A stretch of 42,805 nt of DNA from CAIZGX01 sp964511555 (GCA_964511555.1 CAZEFR010000016.1:1-42805), one strand, 5' to 3'; positions 8,692-17,819 are shown, counted from the first letter of the stretch. A program made the numbers and translations. Notes: generated by a model from the letters alone, not told the origin.

Positions 8692-9836
8692 TGCTCTAAT
8701 TTTTGATTACTTATGTTCCAGCTGTATTTTTCTTCGACATAAACTCTGTTGTCATATCCATCTATTCTTTGAGCTGATTCATTCAGCAGATAATATTCAA
8801 TGGCTTTGGCGAATTCAAAACTTGAGTTTGCCTCAAGGACTTTGGAAAGTTTTTTTTCAGTGAATGCCTCAGCAGCGAGGGTGGTGGTAATTACAGGAAG
8901 CTCACTTGACATGGCTTCTAGGATTTTATTTTGCATGCCTGCTCCAATAAACATAGGTGCAACGAAAACACGCGATTCGCAATATGCTTCTCGAATGTCG
9001 TTCATCCAGCCGGAAATAAAAACACTTTCGCATGCTAAATTCTTGACTTCAGCGGCAGGGTTCGCACCCGCAATGAGGACAGTAACATTGGGGAATTGCG
9101 ATTTCAATTTTGGAAGTATTTCTTCAATAAGAAAAATTGCAGCTGCAATGTTGGGAGGATAATTCATATTTCCAGCGAATACGATGTCGTACTTTTTGAA
9201 AATGTGCGAGTTTTTGAAATGGTTTGTGTCTACTCCGTTCGGAACAATAGATATTTTCTTGTTTGAAGGAATTGCAAGCAGATTTCGATCTTGTTCAGTA
9301 ATGATTGAATGGTGATTGAAATAATCGTAGATGCTTCGTTCATATTTTTTCACACGTTCGTTTTCAATCTTCCAAAATAATTTCCGAAATCCTTTTTCAG
9401 TTTTTGCTCTTCGCATAGCCGCAGCACTGAAGGCATCCATGTAGTCGAGTGTTTTGTCGAATTGAAAAAGATCTTTAGCGTACTCCGAAGTTCGAATGAG
9501 CTGACAATAAATATGATTGGGATTGAAGTCTTGAATGATTGCTTCAATCTTTTTTTTGTTTTTTCGTTCAAGGAAGTATTCGACCTGAAAAGGTAGGTTG
9601 TGAAAAATTGCAAAGAACAGGCGGAAGGGTATTTTCCATTTTGCTAATGGAACAATGTGCAATTCAGTAATCAATTCTTCAAGTTCAGATGTGTCAATGT
9701 CATGGGAACTTTCGTTCAGGCAGATGAGACAAATCTCATGTTTTTTTGAAAGATGTTTTATCTGGTGGAAGATGCGGAGCTTGTCTCCCTTTTCCAATGG
9801 ATACGGAATGCGCGAGGTGAGCACTACGAGTTTCAT
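8673..9836 (-). CDS. Glycosyltransferase family 4 (STP1-like)
   Basis: A 387-residue GT-B glycosyltransferase. The N-terminus MKLVVLTSRIPYPLEKGDKL resembles the sugar transferases of exopolysaccharide/exosortase loci (TIGR03087-like). The C-terminal domain has IVPNGVDTNHF (~218-228), IVFAGNMNYPPN (~239-250) and the donor-binding FVAPMFIGAGMQNKILEAMSSELP segment (~310-333). It probably builds a surface glycan; substrates are unknown. Its ATG overlaps the stop of the upstream GT4 gene by 4 bases (ATGA), and its end overlaps the PhoD-like gene by 19 bases, which strongly suggests one operon. Confidence 0.85.
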   Translation of the reverse strand: MKLVVLTSRIPYPLEKGDKLRIFHQIKHLSKKHEICLICLNESSHDIDTSELEELITELHIVPLAKWKIPFRLFFAIFHNLPFQVEYFLERKNKKKIEAIIQDFNPNHIYCQLIRTSEYAKDLFQFDKTLDYMDAFSAAAMRRAKTEKGFRKLFWKIENERVKKYERSIYDYFNHHSIITEQDRNLLAIPSNKKISIVPNGVDTNHFKNSHIFKKYDIVFAGNMNYPPNIAAAIFLIEEILPKLKSQFPNVTVLIAGANPAAEVKNLACESVFISGWMNDIREAYCESRVFVAPMFIGAGMQNKILEAMSSELPVITTTLAAEAFTEKKLSKVLEANSSFEFAKAIEYYLLNESAQRIDGYDNRVYVEEKYSWNISNQKLEQCISNQ

Positions 9837-11023
9837 CTTTTCGGAAGTGATTTAATGAATTGAACCAACGGCTGAATGATCTTGGAATTGCTGTAAGACT
9901 CTTCCATGAATTGTTGTGCATTTCTCCCTATTCGCTTTCGCTCTTCTGGATTTTGCAGCGCGTGAAGGGCAGCAATCCATTCTTCATTTGTTTCAGCTCT
10001 GTAATATTCTTTGCGGTCGTCTACATCTATGCCTCGTATTCCTTGTTCTGTCGAAATTACAGCCATACCCATTGCAAATGCCTCAAGAATTTTAATTCGA
10101 ATTCCAGAACCCGATTGCAAGGGTACAAGCATAATTTGAAAATTTCGAGCGAATGCTTCTGCGCTTTCAACTTCACCCCAAGAAACAATTCCGGGTATTT
10201 TTTTATCGTGAAGGGTCGATGGCATTTTCCTTCCAGCAATATGAAACTCGAAGTGAGGAAATACATTTAAAACGTTTGGAAGGATGTTCGCAACAAACCC
10301 ATTAATAGCTTCCAGGTTAGGCAACCAATCCATAGATCCGATGTGATAAGCTTTAAGCTCAGGCCCATTCATTTCAACAGGAGTTTGAAGCGGCATAGCA
10401 ACGGGCAAGAGTATGGCGGGCTTTTGAGAAAGTGCACGAGTAAATTGCAAATCGTCGTAGCTAATGCAAGCAATCCCATCTACGCTTCTCCACGCCTCAA
10501 TTTCAGCTTTGTATAATTTCTTACTGAGGTATGCGAGATAAGTTCTCTTGAAGAAATTCTTTTCGCCGATGGCAAGTTTGTTCCAAATCTGATGTTCAAT
10601 ATTATGTGAACGAAGAATGACTTTCGTATTCACATTTCTACGAATGGTTGGTAAATATGACGTGGTGAAAAGACTTTCGAGAATGATGCAGTCATATTTT
10701 TCTTTTTGAAGCAAACGCGTCAATCGAATGTCAACATCCACGGAAAAAAAGCGACTGAGATTGTAGGGGTCACGGGTCATGAAATTACAATAGACATCTA
10801 CAAAATTCATCTTAGTGTCTACATATACTCCCTCAATGTCTGTCTTTGCAACATAATCATCGGGCATAGCTTCAGGTGTGAAATCATGTTTGTCTGTGAA
10901 CAGCGTAAAAACTTTCACGCTATGTCCTGCTTGAAGAAGTCCGGTTGTTAGGGCGTGAAAAGCGATGCATCCGCCATCGGTTAGTGGAAGAGGAGGCTTC
11001 TGACAAATCTGAAGAAATTTCAT
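9833..11023 (-). CDS. Glycosyltransferase family 4
   Basis: A 396-residue GT-B enzyme. The N-terminal glycine-rich loop (LPLTDGGCIAFHALTTGLLQAGHSVKVFTLF) is the acceptor-side Rossmann motif. The C-terminal half has the AYHIGSMDWLPNLEAI segment and a conserved donor site (VPLQSGSGIRIKILEAFAMG, ~300-319) with the E-x7-E-like region. It presumably transfers a sugar in LPS or capsule assembly on the cytoplasmic face. Its start overlaps the stop of the LptF/LptG-type gene by 4 bases, and its own stop overlaps the next GT4 start by 4. Substrate specificity cannot be read. Confidence 0.87.
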   Translation of the reverse strand: MKFLQICQKPPLPLTDGGCIAFHALTTGLLQAGHSVKVFTLFTDKHDFTPEAMPDDYVAKTDIEGVYVDTKMNFVDVYCNFMTRDPYNLSRFFSVDVDIRLTRLLQKEKYDCIILESLFTTSYLPTIRRNVNTKVILRSHNIEHQIWNKLAIGEKNFFKRTYLAYLSKKLYKAEIEAWRSVDGIACISYDDLQFTRALSQKPAILLPVAMPLQTPVEMNGPELKAYHIGSMDWLPNLEAINGFVANILPNVLNVFPHFEFHIAGRKMPSTLHDKKIPGIVSWGEVESAEAFARNFQIMLVPLQSGSGIRIKILEAFAMGMAVISTEQGIRGIDVDDRKEYYRAETNEEWIAALHALQNPEERKRIGRNAQQFMEESYSNSKIIQPLVQFIKSLPKR

Positions 11024-12414
11024 ATGTTTTCAGATTTGATTTTCCTTTCTTTTCTTTTGAAGAAATTCCATTGCCATTTCCCTTCCATTCGGGCACGATA
11101 GGTAATGAAAACCCCCAAGGGCAGCGTTAGATAGGTTGCTAGCCACATTCCAATGTGTGGCTCGAGAATATTGCTTTTTGTCATTTTTTCACCGGCAATG
11201 GTAAGCATTTCAAAGACAATGAATATTCCGAGAGCGAGAATGGTTGGCCATCCGAGACCGCCTTTTCGAATAATTGCGCCTAGCGGTGCGCCAATGAAGA
11301 AGAGGATTATACACGAGAATGCCAAGGTGAATTTTCTATGCCATTCAATTTTATGACGATTAATAAATTTCGTTCGATTAAGAAGTTCTTCATTCATCCC
11401 CTCCAAGGTTTTAGCTTGCTTTGCGTTGTTGTCTAAAGCTACGTTTTTTGCACTTGTGACACTTGGAGCACTTGGGGTGGTAATTGGTTTTGAATTGGCT
11501 TGGAAATTTTGGATGGAATTAGCCAGACTGTCACGCTGTAATTCAAGGCTATCGATTGTTTGGTCAAGTTGTGCAACGGTCATCATTTCAAAAGAGTTTT
11601 TGAAAATCTCCTCGTCGTTTTTTTGAAATATAAATGAGCTTAAGTCTAAACGGAGTATCATGGTCTCGAAATTTCCTGAAACAAGAGGCATGTGTTTTTC
11701 AGGTTTCTTTGGTTGCATGGCTCCTTTTTTTGGTCTGTTGCTTTCTTCCTTTTCTTCGTATGTGACTCCGTTGTTGAGCGTAAGAATGAGAAATCGTTTG
11801 TCTTCCGTTTCGCTCATTACCCCTTGTTTTGCCCGAATGACCGTTCGGTTTCCTAAATTTTGATTTCTGTGGTCGTAAATTAGAACATCTTTTAAAACTC
11901 CGGACTCAATATTTTTGTCCATCACACGAATACTGATACCTTCAATTCCATTATAGAAAACGCCACTCTCGAGATTTAAGGTTGGACGTTGCTGAACGAT
12001 ACTGTAGAGCAGGGTTCTAAATTTTAGATTAGCAATGGGCCAAGCGTTATTCGCGAAGACAAAAGAGAATATTGATAAGGCACACATGAACACGACGAGA
12101 GGACGAAGAATACGATTAAGCGACATGCCTGCGCTTTTCATTGCCGTAAGCTCGTAATTTTCAGCGAGGGTTCCGAAGGTCATAATGCTGGACATGAGAA
12201 TTGCGAGAGGCAGAGCCATATTCACAATTCGGGCACTAGCATAAACAAGAAGTTGAAATATGGTTAAAGGGTCAATTCCTTTTCCAACAAGATCATCTAG
12301 GTACACCCAAATAAATTGCATTTCAAAAATGAACATTGCAATTAAAAACGTGATGATGAATGGACCAATGTAGGCCTTCAACAAGAGTCTTGATATTTTA
12401 GGGAATAGAGTCAA
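11020..12414 (-). CDS. LptF/LptG-family (YjgP/YjgQ) LPS export permease
   Basis: A 464-residue inner-membrane protein. Helices near residues 14-35, 50-75 and 95-118 at the N-terminus, then a long periplasmic beta-jellyroll region (~130-345), then three C-terminal helices (~350-440) give the LptF/LptG topology. AYIGPFIITFLIAMFIFEMQ and ENYELTAMKSAGMSLNRILRPL (the coupling helix) are typical. Known members are the transmembrane subunits of the ABC extractor that moves LPS to the outer membrane. The only in-frame start consistent with the family N-terminus is TTG at 12414; an in-frame TGA lies upstream. A good promoter sits directly before it, leaving ~5 bases of leader. First gene of the envelope/glycan series. 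Confidence 0.87.
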   Translation of the reverse strand: MTLFPKISRLLLKAYIGPFIITFLIAMFIFEMQFIWVYLDDLVGKGIDPLTIFQLLVYASARIVNMALPLAILMSSIMTFGTLAENYELTAMKSAGMSLNRILRPLVVFMCALSIFSFVFANNAWPIANLKFRTLLYSIVQQRPTLNLESGVFYNGIEGISIRVMDKNIESGVLKDVLIYDHRNQNLGNRTVIRAKQGVMSETEDKRFLILTLNNGVTYEEKEESNRPKKGAMQPKKPEKHMPLVSGNFETMILRLDLSSFIFQKNDEEIFKNSFEMMTVAQLDQTIDSLELQRDSLANSIQNFQANSKPITTPSAPSVTSAKNVALDNNAKQAKTLEGMNEELLNRTKFINRHKIEWHRKFTLAFSCIILFFIGAPLGAIIRKGGLGWPTILALGIFIVFEMLTIAGEKMTKSNILEPHIGMWLATYLTLPLGVFITYRARMEGKWQWNFFKRKERKIKSENI

Positions 12415-12419
12415 GGGAG

Positions 12420-12449
12420 CAAAAATACTGACTATATTGCCACCTCAAA
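12420..12449 (-). promoter_or_regulatory. Promoter of the LptF/LptG-type gene
   Basis: On the minus strand TTTG (12446-12449), an 18-base spacer and a perfect TATTTTTG -7 box (12420-12427) match the Bacteroidota housekeeping promoter pattern. The -7 box ends 5 bases before the TTG start at 12414, implying a leaderless or nearly leaderless mRNA. It lies in a 43-base gap shared with the divergent protease gene. Confidence 0.6.
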
Positions 12450-12457
12450 TCTGCAAA

Positions 12458-14119
12458 ATGAAAAAACTATACTTTTTAGCAGCGCTCTTCATGTCGCTGC
12501 AAGTGATGGCTCAAGACCCTGCTGGATTCAGAGAGTCAGTTGATTCTTTTAATTCTCGAATTGAGCGAGTTCAAGTAGCGAACTTCACGAGTGAGGAATT
12601 GTGGGCAATGGCCGATGAGTCAGACAAGAATGGAACACTTCCAATCTATGGAAAAATAATTGAGCATCCGATGAATGCGCTAGAAGATGGTGCGTGGACA
12701 TATTTCCCCAACGGAGATAAGATGTGGCAGTTGAGAGTGTATAGTCCAGGAGCGTTGAGTATGGATGTGTTTTTCAAGCAGTTATACTTGCCCGAAGGCA
12801 CGCAGTTGTACGCGTATACTGGAGATCGTGAGTGGTTTGTAGGACCTTATGACAGCGAAGAGAATGCACCGTCGGGTTTGTACCGTACCCCGGAGGTTTT
12901 TGGCGATGATTTAGTATTGGAGTATTACCAGCCGTTTGAAGTTATGGAGCAACCCGTATTGGATATTCGTGGGTTTGGACATTATTTTAGATTTGTGCAT
13001 GACGAACGATTTGAAAGAGCGTCAGATTTTTGTGAGATTGATGTTAGATGTCCAGAAGGAGAAGAGTGGGTAGACGACTTGAGAGCAGTTGTAAAACTGA
13101 GCATTCCCGCGGGCGGTGGTGTTGGACTGTGTTCAGGAACATTGGTGAATAATACCTCATACGATTGCAGGAAGTTTATTTTAACAGCTATGCACTGTAC
13201 TGAATCTTCTTCAACGTCAGACTTCGGAAGTATTGTTGTAAGATTTAACTACCAACGAAATGGTTGCGGCACGGGCCTTAGTCCATCGGCTCAGCAACGA
13301 ACGGGTACAGTTCGATTGGCCGATTCAAATGATGGCGGCGGAGCGACAGGAAGTGATTTTTGTTTGCTTGAGATGACACTTACCGTTCCTGCTACATGGA
13401 ATGTTTATTATGCGGGATGGAATGCAGGAACCTCTGCACCTGCAAGTTCTCCGGCAGGTTGGAAGGCAATTTGTATTCATCACCCTGCTGGAGATGTGAA
13501 AAAGATTTCCACAGCGGGTACTGTTACTGCAGGAACATGGCAAACCCCTGGCCAACATTGGAGAGTGAACTGGATTCAAACTGTAACCAATTGGGGTGTT
13601 ACCGAAGGGGGGTCCTCTGGGTCACCAATCTTCAACAAAGACCATCAGATTATTGGTACCCTCACGGGTGGTGGTTCTTTTTGTGACAATCAGGGTGCTC
13701 CCGATTACTACGGAAGAATGGATAAGCATTGGACAGGTAATCCTAATCCTTCGAACGAGGATTTAGTAGATTGGTTAGACGCAGCAGGTACGGGACTTTT
13801 AAGTATTGATGGCTCTTACGGGGGAACTGCTTCTGTTCAGCCTTGCTTCGGTGTTGTTAATGTTGAAGAAAGTATGTCATTTCACGAGTTCACCATTTTT
13901 CCTACACGAGTTGAAGACAGTTTCACATTGAACTGCCCTCGCTTTGATGTGTTGAAGGAAATTCGTATTTACTCTCAAGATGGTAGATTGGTAGAAAGTG
14001 TTGCTATGACAGCAGCAACCACCATTGTTTCAGCCCAGTCTTTTGCAAGTGGCATGTATTTCATACAAGTGGTAAAGAAAGATGGATCTTCTTTCAATAA
14101 GAAATTTGTGAAGTTATAA
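12458..14119 (+). CDS. T9SS-exported trypsin/lysyl-endopeptidase-like serine protease
   Basis: A 553-residue secreted protease. Start chosen at the ATG 12458 (MKKLYFLAALFMSLQVMAQ signal peptide); an in-frame TTG 21 bases earlier gives a poor signal peptide. After a ~190-residue propeptide-like region comes a chymotrypsin fold with catalytic His in FILTAMHCTE, Asp in ATGSDFCLLEM and Ser in TEGGSSGSPIF. Paired cysteines resemble Achromobacter-type lysyl endopeptidases. The last ~75 residues (from EFTIFPTRVEDSF to NKKFVKL, with GMYFIQVVKKDG) are a type A T9SS sorting domain, so the protein should cross the outer membrane and be cleaved or anchored. Its stop overlaps the start of the next gene by one base (TAATG). 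Confidence 0.9.
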   Translation: MKKLYFLAALFMSLQVMAQDPAGFRESVDSFNSRIERVQVANFTSEELWAMADESDKNGTLPIYGKIIEHPMNALEDGAWTYFPNGDKMWQLRVYSPGALSMDVFFKQLYLPEGTQLYAYTGDREWFVGPYDSEENAPSGLYRTPEVFGDDLVLEYYQPFEVMEQPVLDIRGFGHYFRFVHDERFERASDFCEIDVRCPEGEEWVDDLRAVVKLSIPAGGGVGLCSGTLVNNTSYDCRKFILTAMHCTESSSTSDFGSIVVRFNYQRNGCGTGLSPSAQQRTGTVRLADSNDGGGATGSDFCLLEMTLTVPATWNVYYAGWNAGTSAPASSPAGWKAICIHHPAGDVKKISTAGTVTAGTWQTPGQHWRVNWIQTVTNWGVTEGGSSGSPIFNKDHQIIGTLTGGGSFCDNQGAPDYYGRMDKHWTGNPNPSNEDLVDWLDAAGTGLLSIDGSYGGTASVQPCFGVVNVEESMSFHEFTIFPTRVEDSFTLNCPRFDVLKEIRIYSQDGRLVESVAMTAATTIVSAQSFASGMYFIQVVKKDGSSFNKKFVKL

Positions 14120-14784
14120 TGTTATTCGAATCTTTCCCGAAAGCTTGGAGAACACTCCTCCGTGAAGAGACGAAAAGAGAATATTTATTTTCATTAGAAA
14201 AAAGAATCGAGGAGGCTTATGCTTCCTCGATTTGTTTCCCACCCAAAGAAAAAATCTTTGATGCCTTTGCCCTTTGTAATCCAGAGGATGTCAAGGTTGT
14301 GATACTCGGACAAGACCCTTATCATGGAATGGGAGAAGCGCACGGTTTGGCATTTAGCGTTCGTCAAGGAATAAAGATTCCTCCCTCTCTTCGGAATATA
14401 TTTAGAGAATTAGAGAGTGAAAACGGAATCGATTTGACGAGAACAACAGATTTAACGTCTTGGGCTGAACAAGGCGTTTTTTTATTGAACAGTGTTTTGA
14501 CAGTAGAAAAGGATAGGGCTGGTAGTCATTCGAAATGGGGGTGGGAAGAATTTACTAATGCCGTAATTTCATTTATTTCGAAGGAAAACGAGCATGTCGT
14601 TTTTGTTTTGTGGGGAGATTACGCTCGTAAGAAAAAGAGCCTGATAGATTTGTCGAAACATGCCATCATAGAGAGCGCTCATCCCTCACCGCTTTCTTCT
14701 TATCGCGGATTTTTCGGTTCGAAACCTTTTTCAGCTATAAATCTACAGCTAAAGAATTGGAACATGAATGAGATTAAGTGGTAG
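14119..14784 (+). CDS. ung: Uracil-DNA glycosylase (family 1)
   Basis: A 221-residue base-excision repair enzyme that removes uracil from DNA. Visible hallmarks are the water-activating loop GQDPYHG (64-70, catalytic Asp66), the uracil-pocket LLN (Asn124) and the HPSPLSSYRGFFGSKPF motif (His188, with the DNA-intercalating loop). Length and order match family 1 UNG. Its ATG shares one base with the stop codon of the exported protease, so they are probably on one transcript although functionally unrelated. It converges on the transketolase genes with a 17-base gap and no clear terminator. Confidence 0.95.
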   Translation: MLFESFPKAWRTLLREETKREYLFSLEKRIEEAYASSICFPPKEKIFDAFALCNPEDVKVVILGQDPYHGMGEAHGLAFSVRQGIKIPPSLRNIFRELESENGIDLTRTTDLTSWAEQGVFLLNSVLTVEKDRAGSHSKWGWEEFTNAVISFISKENEHVVFVLWGDYARKKKSLIDLSKHAIIESAHPSPLSSYRGFFGSKPFSAINLQLKNWNMNEIKW

Positions 14785-14801
14785 ATTCTCTAACCTTAAT
14801 A

Positions 14802-15752
14802 TTACTCTTCCATGAGACGCTTCGCAGCAGCGACAATATTCTTAGCTTTCAATCCGTATTTCTCCATCAACTGATCAGGTGTTCCGCTTTCGCCAAAGCT
14901 GTCATTCACCCCAATGAATTCCATGACAGAAGGGGCTTGCTTTGCTAAAACCTGAGCAACCATGCTGCCTAATCCGCCATTGATCATATGTTCTTCGCAA
15001 GTGATTACCTTTCCGGTTTTCATTGCGCTGCGTACGATTGCTTCTTCGTCGAGAGGCTTAATGGAGTGAATGTTTATTAGATCAACCGAAATTCCTTCCG
15101 CTTCTAATTCGCGAGCTGCTTCAACCGCTTCCCAAACGAGGTGTCCGGTTGCAATAATGGTCACGTCGTTTCCTTCGTGAATGTGCCAAGCTTTTCCAAT
15201 TTCGAAATGTTGATCAACAGCAGTGAAGTTCGTTACTTTCGGTCTTCCGAAACGCAAATAAACAGGACCATGATGATCTGCGATAGCCATTGTCGCAGCT
15301 TTTGTTTGATTGTAATCGCAAGGATTAATGACAGTCATGCCCGGAAGCATGCTCATCATTCCAACATCTTCTAAAATCTGATGCGTTGCACCGTCTTCAC
15401 CCAAGGTGAGCCCAGCGTGTGAAGCACAGATCTTAACGTTCTTATCGCTATAAGCAATGCTTTGTCTAATCTGATCGTAAACTCTTCCGGTAGAAAAGTT
15501 CGCGAATGTTCCTGTGAAAGGAATGTATCCGCCAATGGTCATTCCCGCAGCAACACCCATCATGTTTGCTTCTGCAATTCCAACTTGAAAAAAGCGCTCA
15601 GGAAAATCTTTCTTGAAAGCATCCATTTTCAAAGAGCCAATTAAGTCGGCACACAAAGCAACAACTTTAGGATTTTTCTGACCTAATTCATGAAGTCCGG
15701 CACCGAAGCCAGAGCGTGTATCGTTCGCGGGTGATAAATCGAATTCTAACAT
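14802..15752 (-). CDS. Transketolase, C-terminal subunit
   Basis: A 316-residue protein holding the pyrimidine-binding and C-terminal domains of transketolase. Visible: FFQVGIAEANMMGVAAGM with the catalytic Glu that activates thiamine diphosphate (~residue 78), and GLTLGEDGATHQ (~115-126). A C-terminal domain contains CEEHMINGGLGSMV. It works with the N-terminal subunit encoded 10 bases upstream to transfer two-carbon units in the pentose phosphate pathway. The two-gene arrangement is known in many bacteria and is not a frameshift: each part has its own start and stop. It might instead be a related DXS-like enzyme, but the match to split transketolase is better. Confidence 0.9.
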   Translation of the reverse strand: MLEFDLSPANDTRSGFGAGLHELGQKNPKVVALCADLIGSLKMDAFKKDFPERFFQVGIAEANMMGVAAGMTIGGYIPFTGTFANFSTGRVYDQIRQSIAYSDKNVKICASHAGLTLGEDGATHQILEDVGMMSMLPGMTVINPCDYNQTKAATMAIADHHGPVYLRFGRPKVTNFTAVDQHFEIGKAWHIHEGNDVTIIATGHLVWEAVEAARELEAEGISVDLINIHSIKPLDEEAIVRSAMKTGKVITCEEHMINGGLGSMVAQVLAKQAPSVMEFIGVNDSFGESGTPDQLMEKYGLKAKNIVAAAKRLMEE

Positions 15753-15762
15753 GTCTCTTAAA

Positions 15763-16608
15763 TTAATAGTCGCCTAAGGTTTCTTCTAACTGTCCCAATG
15801 CAGCTGCCAATTGCTCGTCGTTCGGAGCAACGCCATGCCACTTGTGTGTGCCTTCCATGAAGTCTACACCTTTACCCATGCTCGTAGTCATGAGAATCAT
15901 AATCGGGTAACCGTTTCCGGTTAGACTCTTCGCTTCATCAATTGTTGCGTTCAGTTGCTCGAGGTCGTGACCGTTTGTTTCTAACACTTTCCAACCGAAT
16001 GCTTCGAATTTCGCACGAAGACTTCCCAAAGACATAACTGCCTCTGTTGGACCATCGATTTGCTGTCCGTTTACGTCGACAGTGCAAATGATATTGTCAA
16101 TTTTGTGATGCGCGCAGTACATAGCGGCTTCCCAAATTTGACCTTCTTGCAATTCACCGTCTCCGTGAAGGGTGAATACAAGTTTCGGGTCGTTGTTTAA
16201 TTTTTTTGCTTGAGCTGCTCCAGCAGCAACGCTCATGCCTTGACCAAGTGAACCGCTCGCAATACGTACGCCAGGAAGACTGTCGTGAGTGGTAGGGTGA
16301 CCTTGAAGGCGTGTGTTAATTTTTCTGAACGTTGCCAATTCAGCAACATCGAAGTATCCTGAACGAGCCAATACGGAATAGAATACAGGTGATATATGTC
16401 CGTTGCTCAAGAAGAAGAGGTCTTCTCCTTGGCCATTCATGTTCCAGCTTGTTGGGTTAATTGTCATTTGACGGAAATAAAGACTCACCAAGAAATCGGT
16501 GCAGCCTAAACTTCCTCCTGGGTGTCCGCTGTTAACAGCGTGAACCATTCGTACGATGTCACGTCTCACTTGAGAAGCTATTCGCGAAAGTTCTTGATTA
16601 GAAACCAT
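15763..16608 (-). CDS. Transketolase, N-terminal subunit
   Basis: A 281-residue thiamine-diphosphate-binding subunit. Visible are VNSGHPGGSLG at ~26-36 (substrate His), FLSNGHISPVFYSVLA, ASGSLGQGMSVAAGAA and the cofactor motif LHGDGELQEGQIWEAA, which continues to a VDVNGQQIDG end (GDG ... N, Mg-pyrophosphate binding). It pairs with the downstream gene for the C-terminal half, 10 bases away, and the two should form one cytoplasmic enzyme. Length fits the N-terminal half of split transketolases. The 110-base region upstream is shared with the divergent ychF gene. Confidence 0.92.
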   Translation of the reverse strand: MVSNQELSRIASQVRRDIVRMVHAVNSGHPGGSLGCTDFLVSLYFRQMTINPTSWNMNGQGEDLFFLSNGHISPVFYSVLARSGYFDVAELATFRKINTRLQGHPTTHDSLPGVRIASGSLGQGMSVAAGAAQAKKLNNDPKLVFTLHGDGELQEGQIWEAAMYCAHHKIDNIICTVDVNGQQIDGPTEAVMSLGSLRAKFEAFGWKVLETNGHDLEQLNATIDEAKSLTGNGYPIMILMTTSMGKGVDFMEGTHKWHGVAPNDEQLAAALGQLEETLGDY

Positions 16609-16666
16609 TGAAGAATTTTTTTGCGAAAGTAGTTTTTATTTTAGGTTGAAAGGGGAATGTTTGTTG

Positions 16667-16700
16667 TTTGTGGAAAAGTGTGCACTTGCAATTATCTTTG
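16667..16700 (+). promoter_or_regulatory. Promoter of ychF
   Basis: TTTG (16667-16670), a 22-base spacer and a perfect -7 box TATCTTTG (16693-16700) fit the Bacteroidota promoter pattern. The box lies 18 bases before the ychF ATG at 16719, leaving a short leader of roughly 12-14 bases. Confidence 0.6.
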
Positions 16701-16718
16701 CAGCCTAATTCAAAAATC

Positions 16719-17819
16719 ATGGCTTTAAAGTGCGGTATTGTAGGTCTTCCGAATGTTGGAAAATCAACCCTGTTCAATTGTTTGTCAAACGCGAAAGCTC
16801 AAGCAGCTAACTTCCCGTTTTGTACCATTGAACCCAATGTGGGAACCATTACCGTTCCAGATGAGCGCATGACGCAAATTGCTGAGTTAGTTAATCCAGA
16901 ACGCATTGTTCCTACAACTATTGAGATTGTTGACATTGCCGGATTGGTGAAAGGCGCTTCGAAAGGAGAAGGTTTAGGAAACAAATTCTTAGCTAACATT
17001 CGCGAGACCGATGCAATCATTCACGTATTGCGTTGTTTCGATGACCCGAATGTAGTGCACGTAGACGGATCTGTAAATCCGCTTCGCGACAAAGAAATCA
17101 TTGATATTGAATTGCAGTTGAAAGATCTTGAGGCGGTTGAGGCGCGCATTGCGAAAGTTCAACGTGCTGCAAAAGCAGGGGATTCGACAGCGAAGAAACA
17201 ATTCGATTACTTAGAGCGCTTGAAAGCCGCTTTAGAACAAGGAAAGAGCGCTCGTACAGAGCAGCCAGAAAACGACGAGCAAATAATTCTTCTTCGCGAA
17301 TTACAATTGTTAACGGCTAAACCAGTGTTGTATCTGTGCAACGTAGAAGAAGGTTCAGTTGTAAACGGAAACGCTTATGTTGAGCAAGTGAGAGAAGGTG
17401 TGAAGGACGAGAATGCAGAGGTATTGGTTATTGGCGCTGCTATTGAAGCAGACATTGCTTCTTTAGACACTTACGAAGAACGTCAAATGTTCTTACAAGA
17501 TCTTGGGCTCGATGAACCAGGTGTTTCCAAATTAATCAAAGCAGCTTATCGCTTATTGAATTTGAAAACATATTTCACAGCTGGTGTGAAGGAAGTTCGC
17601 GCTTGGACCATCTATGAGGGATATACTGCTCCACAGGCAGCAGGTGTGATTCACACCGATTTCGAAAAAGGATTCATCCGCGCTGAAGTCATTAAGTTGG
17701 CTGACTTCTTGAATTTCAAATCTGAAGCCGCTGTTAAAGAAGCCGGTAAAATGTCTGTGGAAGGGAAGGAATATGTGGTGCAAGACGGAGACATCATGCA
17801 CTTCCGTTTCAATGTATAA
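16719..17819 (+). CDS. ychF: Redox-regulated ATPase/GTPase YchF (Obg family)
   Basis: A 366-residue P-loop protein. The start is the ATG at 16719, because MALKCGIVGLPNVGKS is the family N-terminus; an upstream in-frame start would add 17 unrelated residues. Walker A is GLPNVGKS (9-16), the switch II region is DIAGLVKGASKGEGLGNKFL, and a coiled-coil insert lies at ~130-200. The C-terminal TGS domain (~280-366) includes KEVRAWTIYEG and DIMHFRFNV. YchF binds ATP and associates with ribosomes in a stress-linked role. Its stop overlaps the start of the next gene by 8 bases. Confidence 0.96.
   Translation: MALKCGIVGLPNVGKSTLFNCLSNAKAQAANFPFCTIEPNVGTITVPDERMTQIAELVNPERIVPTTIEIVDIAGLVKGASKGEGLGNKFLANIRETDAIIHVLRCFDDPNVVHVDGSVNPLRDKEIIDIELQLKDLEAVEARIAKVQRAAKAGDSTAKKQFDYLERLKAALEQGKSARTEQPENDEQIILLRELQLLTAKPVLYLCNVEEGSVVNGNAYVEQVREGVKDENAEVLVIGAAIEADIASLDTYEERQMFLQDLGLDEPGVSKLIKAAYRLLNLKTYFTAGVKEVRAWTIYEGYTAPQAAGVIHTDFEKGFIRAEVIKLADFLNFKSEAAVKEAGKMSVEGKEYVVQDGDIMHFRFNV

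Noticed and set aside
9860..10270. A 136-residue plus-strand reading frame inside the GT4 gene
   Set aside because: It lies antisense to a well-supported glycosyltransferase; composition and lack of motifs mark it as a shadow frame.
12433..12440. TATATTGC as a promoter for the T9SS serine protease gene
   Set aside because: Two mismatches to the TAnnTTTG box and no TTG at a suitable distance upstream; not strong enough to list.
14802..16608. A frameshifted transketolase pseudogene
   Set aside because: Each half has its own start, stop and full set of domain motifs, and split transketolases of this order are well known.
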